A DNA stretch of 64,000 nucleotides from CAZSDU01 sp963662525 (GTDB taxonomy: Bacteria; Bacteroidota; Bacteroidia; Bacteroidales; FEN-979), in assembly GCA_963662525.1 (NCBI GenBank), contig OY759717.1:620001-684000 (forward strand), given 5' to 3'. Below are positions 35,803-44,481 of this stretch, in pieces. The notes beneath the pieces were generated by a model. It searched no databases. It saw only the letters and a program-made list of their open reading frames with translations, and was not told where the DNA came from. The stretch's first letter is position 1. Each line of letters starts with the position of its first letter. The translations under genes were made by a program, and so were the position numbers.

Positions 35803-37137
35803 ATGAAAACAAGATCATTGGTTGCACTTTTACTGCTCTTTACCATTGTGAGTGTTTCTGGTCAAAAATTATCAATTGAGCTTATATTCACTGCCGTCAA
35901 GAACGGTGAATATGCCCAACTAGATAGTATTAAAGTGATGAATCGTTCCCAAGGAAGCGAAAATACCATTTACTATCCCGATACAACACTATCGTTAGAA
36001 ATCACGCCTGGTGACGCATTGCTTTACATTGGTTACATAACGGGATTTCCTGTTGGTGTTCATGAAATCTATCAGAAAACTTCCCAATTTCAACTGTTCC
36101 AAAGTTTTCCGAACCCAGTGAAAGATCAGTGCTTGGTTTCAATGTACCTGCCTGATGATGGGAAAGTGAACATTCGGGTAATTGATATCCATGGAAAAGT
36201 AAATATATCAGAAGAAGAGGTTTTGGAGAAGGGAATTCAATCTTTTCACTTTTCACCTGGAAGCAGTCCAATTTATTTTTTAAGTGCAAGTTGGAAGAAC
36301 TTGACTGAAATCACCAAAATAATAAATGCAAAACCAGCTCCTAGTATGTGTTGCAAGCTATACTATGCTGAAAGTGGTAAAAATGACTATTCATTGAAAG
36401 CTTCATTGCAAAAGAACGGTCAGGTCGTGCTTGAATCCGGAATCCCCGATACTCCTGCCACAAACGAAATAAATACTTTCCAGTTCGCCACCAACATCCC
36501 ATGCCCAGGGACACCCACGGTGGAATACGAGGGAAAGGTGTATAATACCATCCAAATATTCAGCCAGTGCTGGTTAAAGGAGAACCTCAACGTGGGTGTC
36601 ATGATAAACGGCAACCAGGATCAAACGGATAATGGCATCATGGAAAAATACTGTTATGACAACAATCCCGACAGTTGCACTAAGTACGGTGGCCTCTATC
36701 AGTGGAAGGAGATGATGCAGTACTCCGCCCAGCAGGGCGCATGTGGCATCTGCCCGCCGGGCTGGCACCTTCCAACCGATGAGGAATGGATGGTGCTCGA
36801 AGGAACCGTGGACAGCCAGTACGGAATCGGAGACAATATATGGAAAAATACCGGTTGGCGTGGAACGGATGTCGGGACGAACCTGAAGACCACCAGCGGC
36901 TGGAATGAAAATGGCTCTGGCACCGACCTTTTCGGTTTCTCTGGTCTGCCGGGTGGCTGCCGCATTTTTGACCAAACCTTCAACTATATTGGCACTAACG
37001 GCTTCTGGTGGACGTCGACGGAGCAAGACATTAATGACACGTGGCACCGTCTCCTGTATTCCAACTACCCAGAGATAAGACGGAACGGCTACTACAAGTT
37101 AGAAGGGCACAGTGTTCGTTGCATTCGGGATTATTAG
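35803..37137 (+). CDS. FISUMP protein with internal T9SS-type sorting-like domain
   Basis: 444 residues; signal peptide ending VSVSGQ. Residues 95-165 match the type A (Por) secretion domain start (LFQSFPNPVKDQ, VIDIHGK), oddly in the middle. Residues 230-444 form a FISUMP domain (YEGKVYNTIQIFSQCWLKENL, GLYQWKEMM, CPPGWHLPTDEEW, FWWTSTEQD and HSVRCIRDY). The codons of the second half are clearly GC-richer (roughly from base 36,480) than the first half, suggesting fusion of parts with different histories. Confidence 0.85.
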   Translation: MKTRSLVALLLLFTIVSVSGQKLSIELIFTAVKNGEYAQLDSIKVMNRSQGSENTIYYPDTTLSLEITPGDALLYIGYITGFPVGVHEIYQKTSQFQLFQSFPNPVKDQCLVSMYLPDDGKVNIRVIDIHGKVNISEEEVLEKGIQSFHFSPGSSPIYFLSASWKNLTEITKIINAKPAPSMCCKLYYAESGKNDYSLKASLQKNGQVVLESGIPDTPATNEINTFQFATNIPCPGTPTVEYEGKVYNTIQIFSQCWLKENLNVGVMINGNQDQTDNGIMEKYCYDNNPDSCTKYGGLYQWKEMMQYSAQQGACGICPPGWHLPTDEEWMVLEGTVDSQYGIGDNIWKNTGWRGTDVGTNLKTTSGWNENGSGTDLFGFSGLPGGCRIFDQTFNYIGTNGFWWTSTEQDINDTWHRLLYSNYPEIRRNGYYKLEGHSVRCIRDY

Positions 37138-37233
37138 GCTATATGACATTTTGACTATTTGTCGCGATGAAAGTCGGGATTGAGAAATACCGACTTTGAA
37201 AGAGATACACAAATGAAATGAATGAATTACGTT

Positions 37234-37365
37234 GGGTAACATGCCGCCAGCCGCGATGCGGGCGGGTTTCGAAGGCTAGCGGTCAACAAATTTAAGAAGT
37301 AGCAACGAGAAGAAAAGATACGACAAGTAATCCCCGCACCAGCGGCTGGCGGCCAGACGTTAGCA
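37234..37365 (+). repeat. attC site 25 (family B)
   Basis: R'' GGGTAAC, R' GTTAGCA; 132 bp, arms GCCGCCAGCCGCGATGCGGG / CCGCACCAGCGGCTGGCGGC. Confidence 0.9.
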
Positions 37366-37884
37366 GTAACCCCCGATATATTGATTAAACCGGGTTCTTT
37401 GAAAAGATTGACCAGGACAGAAAGTTGAATCGTTGTTGAAACTGCCCATATATCACAGACTGAAAACAGGTTGCGGCATTTGCGAAAAGGTTGGGATAGG
37501 TTTAAAAATAGATTTGTACCAGAGTGAAAACATATTGTTGTAACTTTGATTTGTTACCAGGAAGAAAGGAGCCAACCGAAAGGAGGCAAATGCCGCAACT
37601 AAGAAATCTTGATGTTCTTCCCAAGCCAAGTGAATAGCTTTAAGAAACAGGCCGAAGGGAAGATTGCAAGGGTTCGCCCAGGGCGTTTCAAATAGAGGTT
37701 GGTGGAGAAGTTGCAGTCAATTTACGACAGGTTCGGGAATGATTCTTTGCGATAAAATTACCAGAGAGAAAATGAATGGTTTCAGAAAAGCGAGAGTCCA
37801 GACAGACAGGAGACAAGTTTGTGGTAGTAAATTGCCTGCAACTAAACTGACCTACGGAATCTGTGAAACTAATGACGGGGCTAC
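37366..37884 (+). ncRNA. Cassette 26: ORF-less, hairpin-rich, copy of cassette 35 (candidate structured RNA)
   Basis: About 520 bp without a conserved reading frame. It is near-identical to cassette 35 (43,965-44,481). The single long frame (37,664-37,972) has a premature TGA in the other copy (TTTGCGATA versus TTTGAGATA), which argues against coding. Structural hints: a 14-bp perfect inverted repeat GTTGCGGCATTTGC / GCAAATGCCGCAAC (37,470 and 37,586), a CCGAAAGG GNRA-type hairpin (37,577-37,584) and a GGGTTCGCCC UUCG-type hairpin (37,670-37,679). I do not recognise a known RNA family. Confidence 0.45.
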
Positions 37885-37974
37885 CGCTAACAAGCCTGTA
37901 AATACTACAAAACCAGCTTCAAACCTTCGATTCAACACTCTACCTTTGCAGCATTTACAGGCAACGCGTTAACC
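37885..37974 (+). repeat. attC site 26 (family C)
   Basis: R'' CGCTAAC, R' GTTAACC; 90 bp, arms GCCTGTAAATACTACAAA / TTTGCAGCATTTACAGGC. Confidence 0.88.
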
Positions 37975-37980
37975 GCAATT

Positions 37981-39213
37981 ATGAAAGTAGATAAAATCGT
38001 CGAAAATCTATTTGCTGACTATATTGATAGGATCATCTATAGGTTTTGGGATGATCCAAACTCAGTGTTTCCTAAAAATAATAAAACAAAAGTTCTTTTC
38101 GATAACCTCAAATCGACAATAAAAAACAATAAGCGTAGGAGAATTTGTCTTGTCCAAGATTGTAAGTTAGAAACAGTAAGAAAATCACATTGCATTTCAA
38201 AAAAGTTGTTTCTTCAAAGAATCGCTGAGAATTCAATGGTTTTAACACCAGCATTTGATTATTCTAAAGGAAAACTAATATTACAACAAAAAGGAATAAA
38301 TGAGGCATCCACATTTCCAGGGTACTGTGAAAATCACGAAAAGCTCTTTTTGGATTTTGAAAAAAATGGCGAATTCAAGAATGAATCTCACGTTAATCTA
38401 CAACTTTTTCGTACAATATGTCGTGAATATTATGTGAAAATATTTAGGAAAGAGACGCTTCTGCTACTTTTAAATGATTATCTAACTAATAGAGATACAA
38501 GTTTCTTGCATGCATATAAGGCAGACCCATTTGGTCAATTGCTTGAAATAAAAGGAATGTCAATAAAATCTTTTAGTTACTCCGGAAGAGATGAAATTGA
38601 AAGTCAAATCAATGTTCAATTGAGAAAAATAGAGAAAGAAATATACGAGATCAATCAATATTATGAGTTATGTCATGGGTTGTTACAAAACAATGATGAT
38701 TTTTACACATATGGATATATTGTTGACATTGAAATCCCAATTTGTCTTTCTGGACGTGCGAATCTTCATTTCAATGAGAATGGGTCTTTTAAAAATATTA
38801 TCGTTTTTATAAATATACTTCCAACAAAAAATGAAACGTTTCTTACCATCAGTTCATTTAAAGAGAATGAGAAATATATCAACCAATATCTTGGTAAAAT
38901 TATTTATAACTCAGAATCTGTGATTAATATGATTGAAACTTGGATGGTAAGAGGATCTGATCATTGGTTTATAAAACCATCCATCTGGAACAATCTTGAT
39001 GAAACGAAGAGAACTAAAATTTTAGCCGATATCCATGATATTAAGTACAACATTGGTACGCCATATTCCATTCCAATTTTTATCGATTTAAGAAAGCAAA
39101 TAAATAAATCGGTTAACAAGCCTGTAAAACCAATGCTAATGAGTGTTTTCTGCTTACTAAATGTTTTAATGGCACGTGGTTTTACAGGCAAAACGTTATG
39201 TGCAAATTTATAA
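37981..39213 (+). CDS. 410-aa protein with a zinc-binding-like motif; frame runs through the attC
   Basis: No signal or membrane segment. Residues 55-120 have CLVQDCKLETVRKSHCISKK and later FPGYCENHEKLF, a Cys-Cys ... His-Cys ... Cys-His arrangement typical of a zinc-binding module seen in phage-resistance and HNH-like proteins. The rest is charged and unrecognised. From residue 377 on, the protein is encoded by attC 27 and the first bases of the next cassette (tail begins SVNKPVKPM and ends TLCANL), so the C-terminus depends on the downstream neighbour. Confidence 0.65.
   Translation: MKVDKIVENLFADYIDRIIYRFWDDPNSVFPKNNKTKVLFDNLKSTIKNNKRRRICLVQDCKLETVRKSHCISKKLFLQRIAENSMVLTPAFDYSKGKLILQQKGINEASTFPGYCENHEKLFLDFEKNGEFKNESHVNLQLFRTICREYYVKIFRKETLLLLLNDYLTNRDTSFLHAYKADPFGQLLEIKGMSIKSFSYSGRDEIESQINVQLRKIEKEIYEINQYYELCHGLLQNNDDFYTYGYIVDIEIPICLSGRANLHFNENGSFKNIIVFINILPTKNETFLTISSFKENEKYINQYLGKIIYNSESVINMIETWMVRGSDHWFIKPSIWNNLDETKRTKILADIHDIKYNIGTPYSIPIFIDLRKQINKSVNKPVKPMLMSVFCLLNVLMARGFTGKTLCANL
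39111..39201 (+). repeat. attC site 27 (family C)
   Basis: R'' GGTTAAC, R' GTTATGT; 91 bp, arms GCCTGTAAAACCA / TGGTTTTACAGGC. Lies wholly inside the cassette 27 frame. Confidence 0.9.
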
Positions 39214-39225
39214 CAACGACAAACC

Positions 39226-39687
39226 ATGCAGAAAACTATTAGTAAATTCATTTATTTCTTCCTTGCAACTATGCTCGTTTTTGTTGGTTTAATCGTAAAA
39301 TTGTTTCTCGTAGATACCGATCTTGGAGCACGTTTCAAGAACTTTAATCATAGTCTGCTAGCCTCTGACCTTCTTTTTCTCTACTCGATATTGCTGGGAA
39401 TAATAGGATTGATTTTTTATTCAATTAAAAAAAGCAGGAAAACGACATTGAAAGATTCCACAATTCTTATAAGCGCCATTCTAATAATTCCCCTAAGTTT
39501 AGTCCTCGCCTTGACACCAATTCTTGAAACAATCTATCCAGGAAAAGTGGGAGACAGTACATTGGCTTCAATGGTAATGGGTTTGACTACAATTGGAACC
39601 TTTGCCGTTTTTGCCTGGATAATATTATTCGTTGTAATCTTAATAAAACAAACATTTAGAATCTTGACAATTAAGGAAAAACAATGA
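39226..39687 (+). CDS. Four-helix membrane protein, cassette 28
   Basis: 153 residues with four hydrophobic helices (FIYFFLATMLVFVGLIV; LLFLYSILLGIIGLIFY; TILISAILIIPLSLVLAL; TFAVFAWIILFVVILI) and short connecting loops. No conserved charged or catalytic motif seen. Function unknown. Confidence 0.75.
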   Translation: MQKTISKFIYFFLATMLVFVGLIVKLFLVDTDLGARFKNFNHSLLASDLLFLYSILLGIIGLIFYSIKKSRKTTLKDSTILISAILIIPLSLVLALTPILETIYPGKVGDSTLASMVMGLTTIGTFAVFAWIILFVVILIKQTFRILTIKEKQ

Positions 39688-39695
39688 AAATCTGC

Positions 39696-39828
39696 ACATA
39701 ACGAGCCGTCAGCCGAGCAATGCGGGCGGTTACCGGATGGTGGCATTCACCAAACCTAATAATGATAGAGGTAAACAAAGATAAGAACAAGTAAATCCCG
39801 CACTGCGGCTGCCGGCCGAATGTTATGC
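39696..39828 (+). repeat. attC site 28 (family B)
   Basis: R'' ACATAAC, R' GTTATGC; 133 bp, arms GCCGTCAGCCG / CGGCTGCCGGC. Confidence 0.9.
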
Positions 39829-39863
39829 GGCATGTAGATAACAGAAATGGTAATATTTAAACA

Positions 39864-40283
39864 ATGAAAAGAGTCATCATTCCGCTGGTAATATTGCTCT
39901 GCATCTGTAAAATCAGCATGGCTGATACCATCTCCTATTGGCATATATATTATAATAAAGCAATTCTAGGACAGTTCTCTGAAACATCCAAAGATCCAAT
40001 AATAAAATTGAAATTGTCTGATATTAAACATACTGACTCTCTGACGACTCATTATTTAAAAGATACTCCTTGTGAAAATTGCCAAGTGAATTTATTAATT
40101 CAGGATGACAATAAAAATATTTTCAAACAGGTAAAAAACTTTGGAACCTTTTCACCACTTACAATTTCTTTATATGAGTTATCAACGTTTTTAAGCAGAA
40201 ACAAAAGCCAATATTTCGAATTTTACTATTTTGAAGAAAGTATAAAATCAAAATTTCTGTTGTACAAATTTGTAATATATTAA
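39864..40283 (+). CDS. Small secreted protein, cassette 29
   Basis: 139 residues; signal peptide ending ISMAD. The mature part has a Cys pair (DTPCENCQVNLL) and a beta-rich C-terminus (YFEFYYFEESIKSKF). No family recognised. Confidence 0.65.
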   Translation: MKRVIIPLVILLCICKISMADTISYWHIYYNKAILGQFSETSKDPIIKLKLSDIKHTDSLTTHYLKDTPCENCQVNLLIQDDNKNIFKQVKNFGTFSPLTISLYELSTFLSRNKSQYFEFYYFEESIKSKFLLYKFVIY

Positions 40284-40290
40284 ACACGCC

Positions 40291-40380
40291 GCATAACGAG
40301 CTTGCAATCGCCACAAAACCAGCATTGGTAAGGCTTTTCATAAGTTCACCTTTGAGGCGGTTGCAAGCAAGGCGTTATGC
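40291..40380 (+). repeat. attC site 29 (family D')
   Basis: R'' GCATAAC, R' GTTATGC; 90 bp, arms GCTTGCAATCGCCACAA / TTGAGGCGGTTGCAAGC. Confidence 0.88.
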
Positions 40381-40443
40381 GCAATTTTAAGACAAGACAC
40401 TCAATCACAGAGAATTAACCATATAATCTTTAATACTTAACAA

Positions 40444-41361
40444 ATGAGACAACTTTTTTTTCTTGGATTTGTATTTTTAATGCTCACCACAACTCATGGA
40501 CAGATTAGCATGACTGATTCAACCGTTCAAGTTATTGGATACTGGGATAAGAATGAAAAACAAACTTATATTGTGACGAATCAGAGTTATAAAGTAAAAA
40601 ATTCAGATACTTCATCAAGAGAATCTTACAAATATGCTGTTGATATAACTATTGTAGATTCTACAGCAGATTCTTACACTATTGATTGGTTTTACCATGA
40701 TTATGACATTAAGACTGATAATGAATTGATAAAAAAGCTTTCATCAATAGCCGAAGATATGACCGTTACCATAACTACAGACGGACTTGGGGCATTTAAA
40801 GAAGTAAAAAACTGGAAAGACATAAGAGATTTTATTCTCAAAGGAACTAAAATGCTTAAAAAGGAAACTAAAGACATTCCTAATCTTGATAAGGTTATTA
40901 AGCAAATGGAAGATATGTATAGCACAAAAGAATCCATAGAAGCTGCAGCAATTAAAGAAATTCAGCAGTTTTACACTTATCATGGCGGGAAGTACAAACT
41001 TGGCGAAGAAATAACGGCTAGTATGAAAGTTGCAAACCTTTATGGAGGTGCGCCTTTTGACACAGAAGTAACACTCTGGTTAGATGAAATAAACACTGAA
41101 GACAATAACTCAATTATTAGAATGCAACAAATTGTAAATTCAGAACAACTTACCAAAACCACTTTTGATTATTTGACAAAAATGTCAGAATCAATGAAAG
41201 CTCCTGGACCCAAATGGGACGATTTCCCTCCACTAAAAAATGAGACCTGGACGTCTTCGAGAATACATAATGCAGGCTGGGTCATTTATTCGATTGAATC
41301 TCAAAAAGTTTCTGCAGAAGACGTTACGAATGTGAAGGAAAATATAATTGAACTTCAATAA
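40444..41361 (+). CDS. Secreted protein, paralogue of cassette 9
   Basis: 305 residues; signal peptide ending TTHGQ. Same length as the cassette 9 product (21,354-22,271) and alignable throughout: VQVIGYWDKN, DSYTIDWFYHDYDI, EAAAIKEIQQFYTYHGGKYK, ETWTSSRIHNAGW. Substitutions are spread along the gene, so the duplication is not recent. Its attC is family A, unlike cassette 9's B'. Function unknown. Confidence 0.8.
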   Translation: MRQLFFLGFVFLMLTTTHGQISMTDSTVQVIGYWDKNEKQTYIVTNQSYKVKNSDTSSRESYKYAVDITIVDSTADSYTIDWFYHDYDIKTDNELIKKLSSIAEDMTVTITTDGLGAFKEVKNWKDIRDFILKGTKMLKKETKDIPNLDKVIKQMEDMYSTKESIEAAAIKEIQQFYTYHGGKYKLGEEITASMKVANLYGGAPFDTEVTLWLDEINTEDNNSIIRMQQIVNSEQLTKTTFDYLTKMSESMKAPGPKWDDFPPLKNETWTSSRIHNAGWVIYSIESQKVSAEDVTNVKENIIELQ

Positions 41362-41369
41362 AAAACTGC

Positions 41370-41501
41370 GCATAACAAACGCTATAGCAAATGCGGGTAT
41401 GCGTGTTCGTTGAAACATTTGAAATCTTCATATACATTTGTGCTGGCTGACAGTTGAGCAACAATTTAATCCCGCACTTGCCATAGCGTCAGCCGTTATA
41501 T
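41370..41501 (+). repeat. attC site 30 (family A)
   Basis: R'' GCATAAC, R' GTTATAT; 132 bp, near-identical to attC 2 and 6. Confidence 0.9.
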
Positions 41502-41584
41502 GCGATTTTGAAAAAATGATTACCATTCTGGCAACGCTTTATAAAATCATGGAATAAAATGTTTCACTTTCGGACAACTTTTCG

Positions 41585-41592
41585 TATCTTTG
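41585..41592 (+). promoter_or_regulatory. Candidate -7 element (TATCTTTG) of the first TA cassette
   Basis: TATCTTTG matches TAnnTTTG and ends 4 bp before the toxin ATG, so the transcript would be leaderless or nearly so. The same box precedes the second TA cassette (62,024). Confidence 0.5.
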
Positions 41593-41596
41593 CATC

Positions 41597-41947
41597 ATGA
41601 GTGAAAAGCAGAAACACAGAACAATCATATTTTACAAAGACTACTTTGAAAATTTCTTTGTAAGACAACGATCCAAAGTACAAAATAAGATTATCTGGAC
41701 TTTTGACCTGATTGAAGAGTTACTGAGAATTCCTGAAACATATCTCAAGAATATTGAAGATACAGGTGGTCTTTATGAAATCCGGGTTCAGGTAGGCAGT
41801 GATATATTTCGAATTTTCTGTTTTTTTGATCAAGGCCAATTGGTAGTCTTGGCAAATGGATATCAAAAGAAATCTCAAAAGGTTCCTAAAAAGGAAATAG
41901 AAAAAGCACTTAAAATAAAAAAAGAATATGAAAGCGAAAAAAGATAA
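41597..41947 (+). CDS. HigB-type (Gp49-like, RelE superfamily) toxin
   Basis: 116 residues. IIFYKDYFENFF at the start, then a RelE-fold C-terminal part (YEIRVQVGSDIFRIFCFFDQGQLVVLANGYQKKSQKVPKKEIEKAL), as in phage-derived Gp49-like HigB toxins that cleave mRNA on the ribosome. It is the first gene of a two-gene module, toxin before antitoxin, as in higBA. The antitoxin starts 20 bp before its stop codon. Confidence 0.88.
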   Translation: MSEKQKHRTIIFYKDYFENFFVRQRSKVQNKIIWTFDLIEELLRIPETYLKNIEDTGGLYEIRVQVGSDIFRIFCFFDQGQLVVLANGYQKKSQKVPKKEIEKALKIKKEYESEKR

Positions 41948-42233
41948 TATACAGACACTTAGCCAATTCAAGGACAAACACTATGGCAACCCTGGAACAA
42001 AAAAACGGGATGAACTTGAATCAGGTTATGAGAACTTTAAAATTGGTGCTTTGATTCTTGAAGCCAGACTTGAAAAAGGTTTAACACAGGAAGAGCTTGC
42101 CATAAAGGTTGGAACAACCAAGTCCTATATTTCTAAAATTGAAAATAATATCAAAGAGGCACGAATTTCAACTCTACAAAAAATTGTTGAACTAGGTTTC
42201 GGGGGACAGTTACACCTATCAATCAAGCTATAA
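41928..42233 (+). CDS. HigA-type antitoxin with XRE HTH
   Basis: 101 residues; HTH_3 at residues 35-95 (LILEARLEKGLTQEELAIKV, GTTKSYISKIENN). Probably neutralises the preceding toxin and represses the operon. Overlaps the toxin gene by 20 bp. The short module carries its own promoter, unlike most cassettes here. Confidence 0.9.
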   Translation: MKAKKDNIQTLSQFKDKHYGNPGTKKRDELESGYENFKIGALILEARLEKGLTQEELAIKVGTTKSYISKIENNIKEARISTLQKIVELGFGGQLHLSIKL

Positions 42234-42260
42234 ACCGATTTTATTATAACGAAAAACCGC

Positions 42261-42352
42261 ATATAACATACCGCTAAATCGCAACAAAACCAGCATTAAT
42301 AGTGCTTTTTAGAGTTTTTTCCTTTGCTGCGTTTAGCGGCTGCACGTTAGCG
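42261..42352 (+). repeat. attC site 31 (family D)
   Basis: R'' ATATAAC, R' GTTAGCG; 92 bp, arms CCGCTAAATCGCAACAA / TGCTGCGTTTAGCGG. Confidence 0.88.
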
Positions 42353-42394
42353 GCCAGCAGAAAGAAATGATGCAACAATATTAAGATTTCATCT

Positions 42395-42868
42395 GTGAAA
42401 GCAGCCTCTGTTAGAGAACTCAAACTAGAATTAAGTAGTCGTTCACAAGGTGAACTGTTGGAACTTTGTTTACATTTATCAAAATTCAAAAAGGAAAATA
42501 AAGAATTATTAACTTACCTTTTGTATGAAGCATCCAATGAACCGGCTTATGTAGAAAGTGTAAAAAGAGAAATTGAGCAACTATTTGAGCAGGTAAACAA
42601 ACGTAATTATTATTTTATCAAAAAGAGTGTACGTAAAATATTACGTGCAATTAGGAAGTATATCCAATATTCAAAGAAAAAGGAAACAGAGGTAGAATTA
42701 TTGCTTTGTTTTTGTTGCGAACTTAAAAAATTGAGCCCATCCATGGAAGAAAATATAGTTCTTAATAATATTTACAAACGTCAAATAGAAGCGATCAAAA
42801 AAACCATAAATTCTTTACATGCGGATTTGCAGTTTGATTATGAAATAGAGTTAAATAAAATAATATAA
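42395..42868 (+). CDS. 157-aa helical protein (DUF6155-like), near-identical to cassette 53
   Basis: GTG start at 42,395 (MKAASVRELKLEL). All-helical with charged residues, no signal peptide; VRELKLELSSRSQGELLEL and ELLTYLLYEASNEP resemble the Bacteroidetes DUF6155 family. The cassette 53 gene (60,708-61,181) has the same protein sequence, and only one base difference was noticed in the cassette body (acgtgcaatt versus acgtgctatt). Function unknown. Confidence 0.75.
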   Translation: MKAASVRELKLELSSRSQGELLELCLHLSKFKKENKELLTYLLYEASNEPAYVESVKREIEQLFEQVNKRNYYFIKKSVRKILRAIRKYIQYSKKKETEVELLLCFCCELKKLSPSMEENIVLNNIYKRQIEAIKKTINSLHADLQFDYEIELNKII

Positions 42869-42891
42869 TAAAAGAATAAATGAATGCCAGC

Positions 42892-42982
42892 CGCTAACAA
42901 GCCTGTAAAACCAATGCGGATAGAGGTTTTCTGCTTCGCAAAGGTTATGACGGCAATTGGTTTTACAGGCAGAGCGTTATAA
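42892..42982 (+). repeat. attC site 32 (family C)
   Basis: R'' CGCTAAC, R' GTTATAA; 91 bp, arms GCCTGTAAAACCAAT / ATTGGTTTTACAGGC. Same sequence as attC 53 up to R'. Confidence 0.92.
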
Positions 42983-43379
42983 GCGATTCACAATGTATAT
43001 AAAGAATGAGAGGTAATAGGTTCTTCAAAATTTGTGGTTCTACTTTTCGGGAAAATGGTTTCATCGAAACGATTTTCCGGATGAAGCGGCAATTTGCAGA
43101 TAGGATTATAAAATGCTGATTGACCCATTACCAGTTTGATGAGAAGAATTTATGTTTCAACTAAATGAAAGGACAATTAGACAGGAACGAAGGAAATCCC
43201 AGGCAAATTGCCACAAAACTGATTATGCTCTAATAAAGGTTCTAACTGAACCGCTTATAACAGGCCAGCATCCGCAATGCGGGCGGTTTTCGGATGTAAG
43301 CCTTCACCAAACCTGTAAACGATAAAGGAAAAGAAAAGAAACAACAAGTAAAACCCGCCCAGCGGCTGCTGGCAAAGCG
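42977..43379 (+). mobile_element. Cassette 33, no ORF, copy of cassette 1
   Basis: Same sequence as the attI-proximal cassette, including the arms GGCAATTT (43,088) and AAATTGCC (43,205). Frames crossing it on the minus strand are shadows. Confidence 0.75.
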
Positions 43380-43385
43380 TTAGGG
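43255..43385 (+). repeat. attC site 33 (family B)
   Basis: R'' TTATAAC, R' GTTAGGG; 131 bp, identical to attC 1 up to R'. Confidence 0.88.
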
Positions 43386-43423
43386 GCAAAAACTGTATAA
43401 TTCTGCTAATAAACAATTGACCG

Positions 43424-43864
43424 ATGATCATAAGACACATAATTTTTTTCATGTTTTTGGTTTGTTTATTATCTTGCCATGAAAGGAACAATATCAAAAC
43501 AATCAAAAGCTCGGATTCCACCTCCTTTAAAGTTGATTTTGTTGAAATTAATTTAGATAAAACCATCAAAGATTCTACCACTTATCTTGAAAAGGAATTT
43601 AATTTTAAAGAAGAGACTAGGCAATTAATTGGATATTCTAAAAATGTTATTCCTGACTCAAAGACTGCAGCCAATTTAGCCTATTTGATATTATCAAAAT
43701 TTTATGGTGAAGATCAAATTAAGTCCGAATTGCCACTAAATGTTTTAAATTTCGGTAAATATTGGATAATTTCAGGAACCTTGAAAACAGAACTTGGTGG
43801 AACTGCAGAACTTATTTTAAGGAAAAAAGATGGAACAGTGCTTAAAATTATTCATTACAAATAA
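43424..43864 (+). CDS. NTF2-fold immunity-type lipoprotein
   Basis: 146 residues; signal peptide and lipobox (VCLLSCHE, Cys about residue 18). The mature part fits the NTF2-fold immunity protein family (YILSKFYGEDQI, then WIISGTL and GGTAELILRKKDGTVLKIIHYK). Such proteins usually neutralise contact-dependent toxins, but no toxin gene is in the cassette. An orphan immunity gene is therefore the simplest reading. Confidence 0.7.
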   Translation: MIIRHIIFFMFLVCLLSCHERNNIKTIKSSDSTSFKVDFVEINLDKTIKDSTTYLEKEFNFKEETRQLIGYSKNVIPDSKTAANLAYLILSKFYGEDQIKSELPLNVLNFGKYWIISGTLKTELGGTAELILRKKDGTVLKIIHYK

Positions 43865-43873
43865 AGTTTCTGC

Positions 43874-43964
43874 CCCTAACATGCCGCTAAACCGCAACAA
43901 AGCCTACGGCAATGTTGCAAGCAAAGGCTGCACCTTTGCTGCGTTTAGCGGCCACACGTTAGCA
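43874..43964 (+). repeat. attC site 34 (family D)
   Basis: R'' CCCTAAC, R' GTTAGCA; 91 bp, arms GCCGCTAAACCGCAACAA / TGCTGCGTTTAGCGGC. Confidence 0.88.
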
Positions 43965-44481
43965 GTAACCCCCGATATATTGATTAAACCGGGTTCTTTG
44001 AAAAGATTGACCAGGACAGAAAGTTGAATCGTTGTTGAAACTGCCCATTTCACAGACTGAAACCAGGTTGCGGCATTTGCGAAAAGGTTGGGATAGGTTT
44101 AAAAATAGATTTGTACCAGAGTAAAAACATATTGTTGTAACTTTGATTTGTTACCAGGAAGAAAGGAGCCAACCGAAAGGAGGCAAATGCCGCAACTAAG
44201 AAATCTTGATGTTCTTCTCAAGCCAAGCGAATAGCTTTAAGAAACAGGCCGAAGGGAAGATTGCAAGGGTTCGCCCAGGGCGTTTCAAATAGAGGTTGGT
44301 GGAGAAGTTGCAGTCAATTTACGACAGGTTCGGGAATGATTCTTTGAGATAAAATTACCAGAGAGAAAATGAATGGTTTCAGAAAAGCGAGAGTCCAGAC
44401 AGACAGGAGACAAGTTTGTGGTAGTAAATTGCCTGCAACTAAACTGACCTACGGAATCTGTGAAACTAATGACGGGGCTAC
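43965..44481 (+). ncRNA. Cassette 35: ORF-less copy of cassette 26 (candidate structured RNA)
   Basis: Copy of 37,366-37,884 with about a dozen scattered differences. The 14-bp inverted repeat (44,067 / 44,183), the CCGAAAGG hairpin and the GGGTTCGCCC hairpin are all intact, while the only long frame of cassette 26 carries a stop codon here. This is what a conserved RNA would show rather than a protein. Confidence 0.45.

Noticed and set aside
37664..37972. A 102-residue frame in cassette 26
   Set aside because: Its copy in cassette 35 has an in-frame stop, and the frame runs on into the attC; it is not conserved as a protein.
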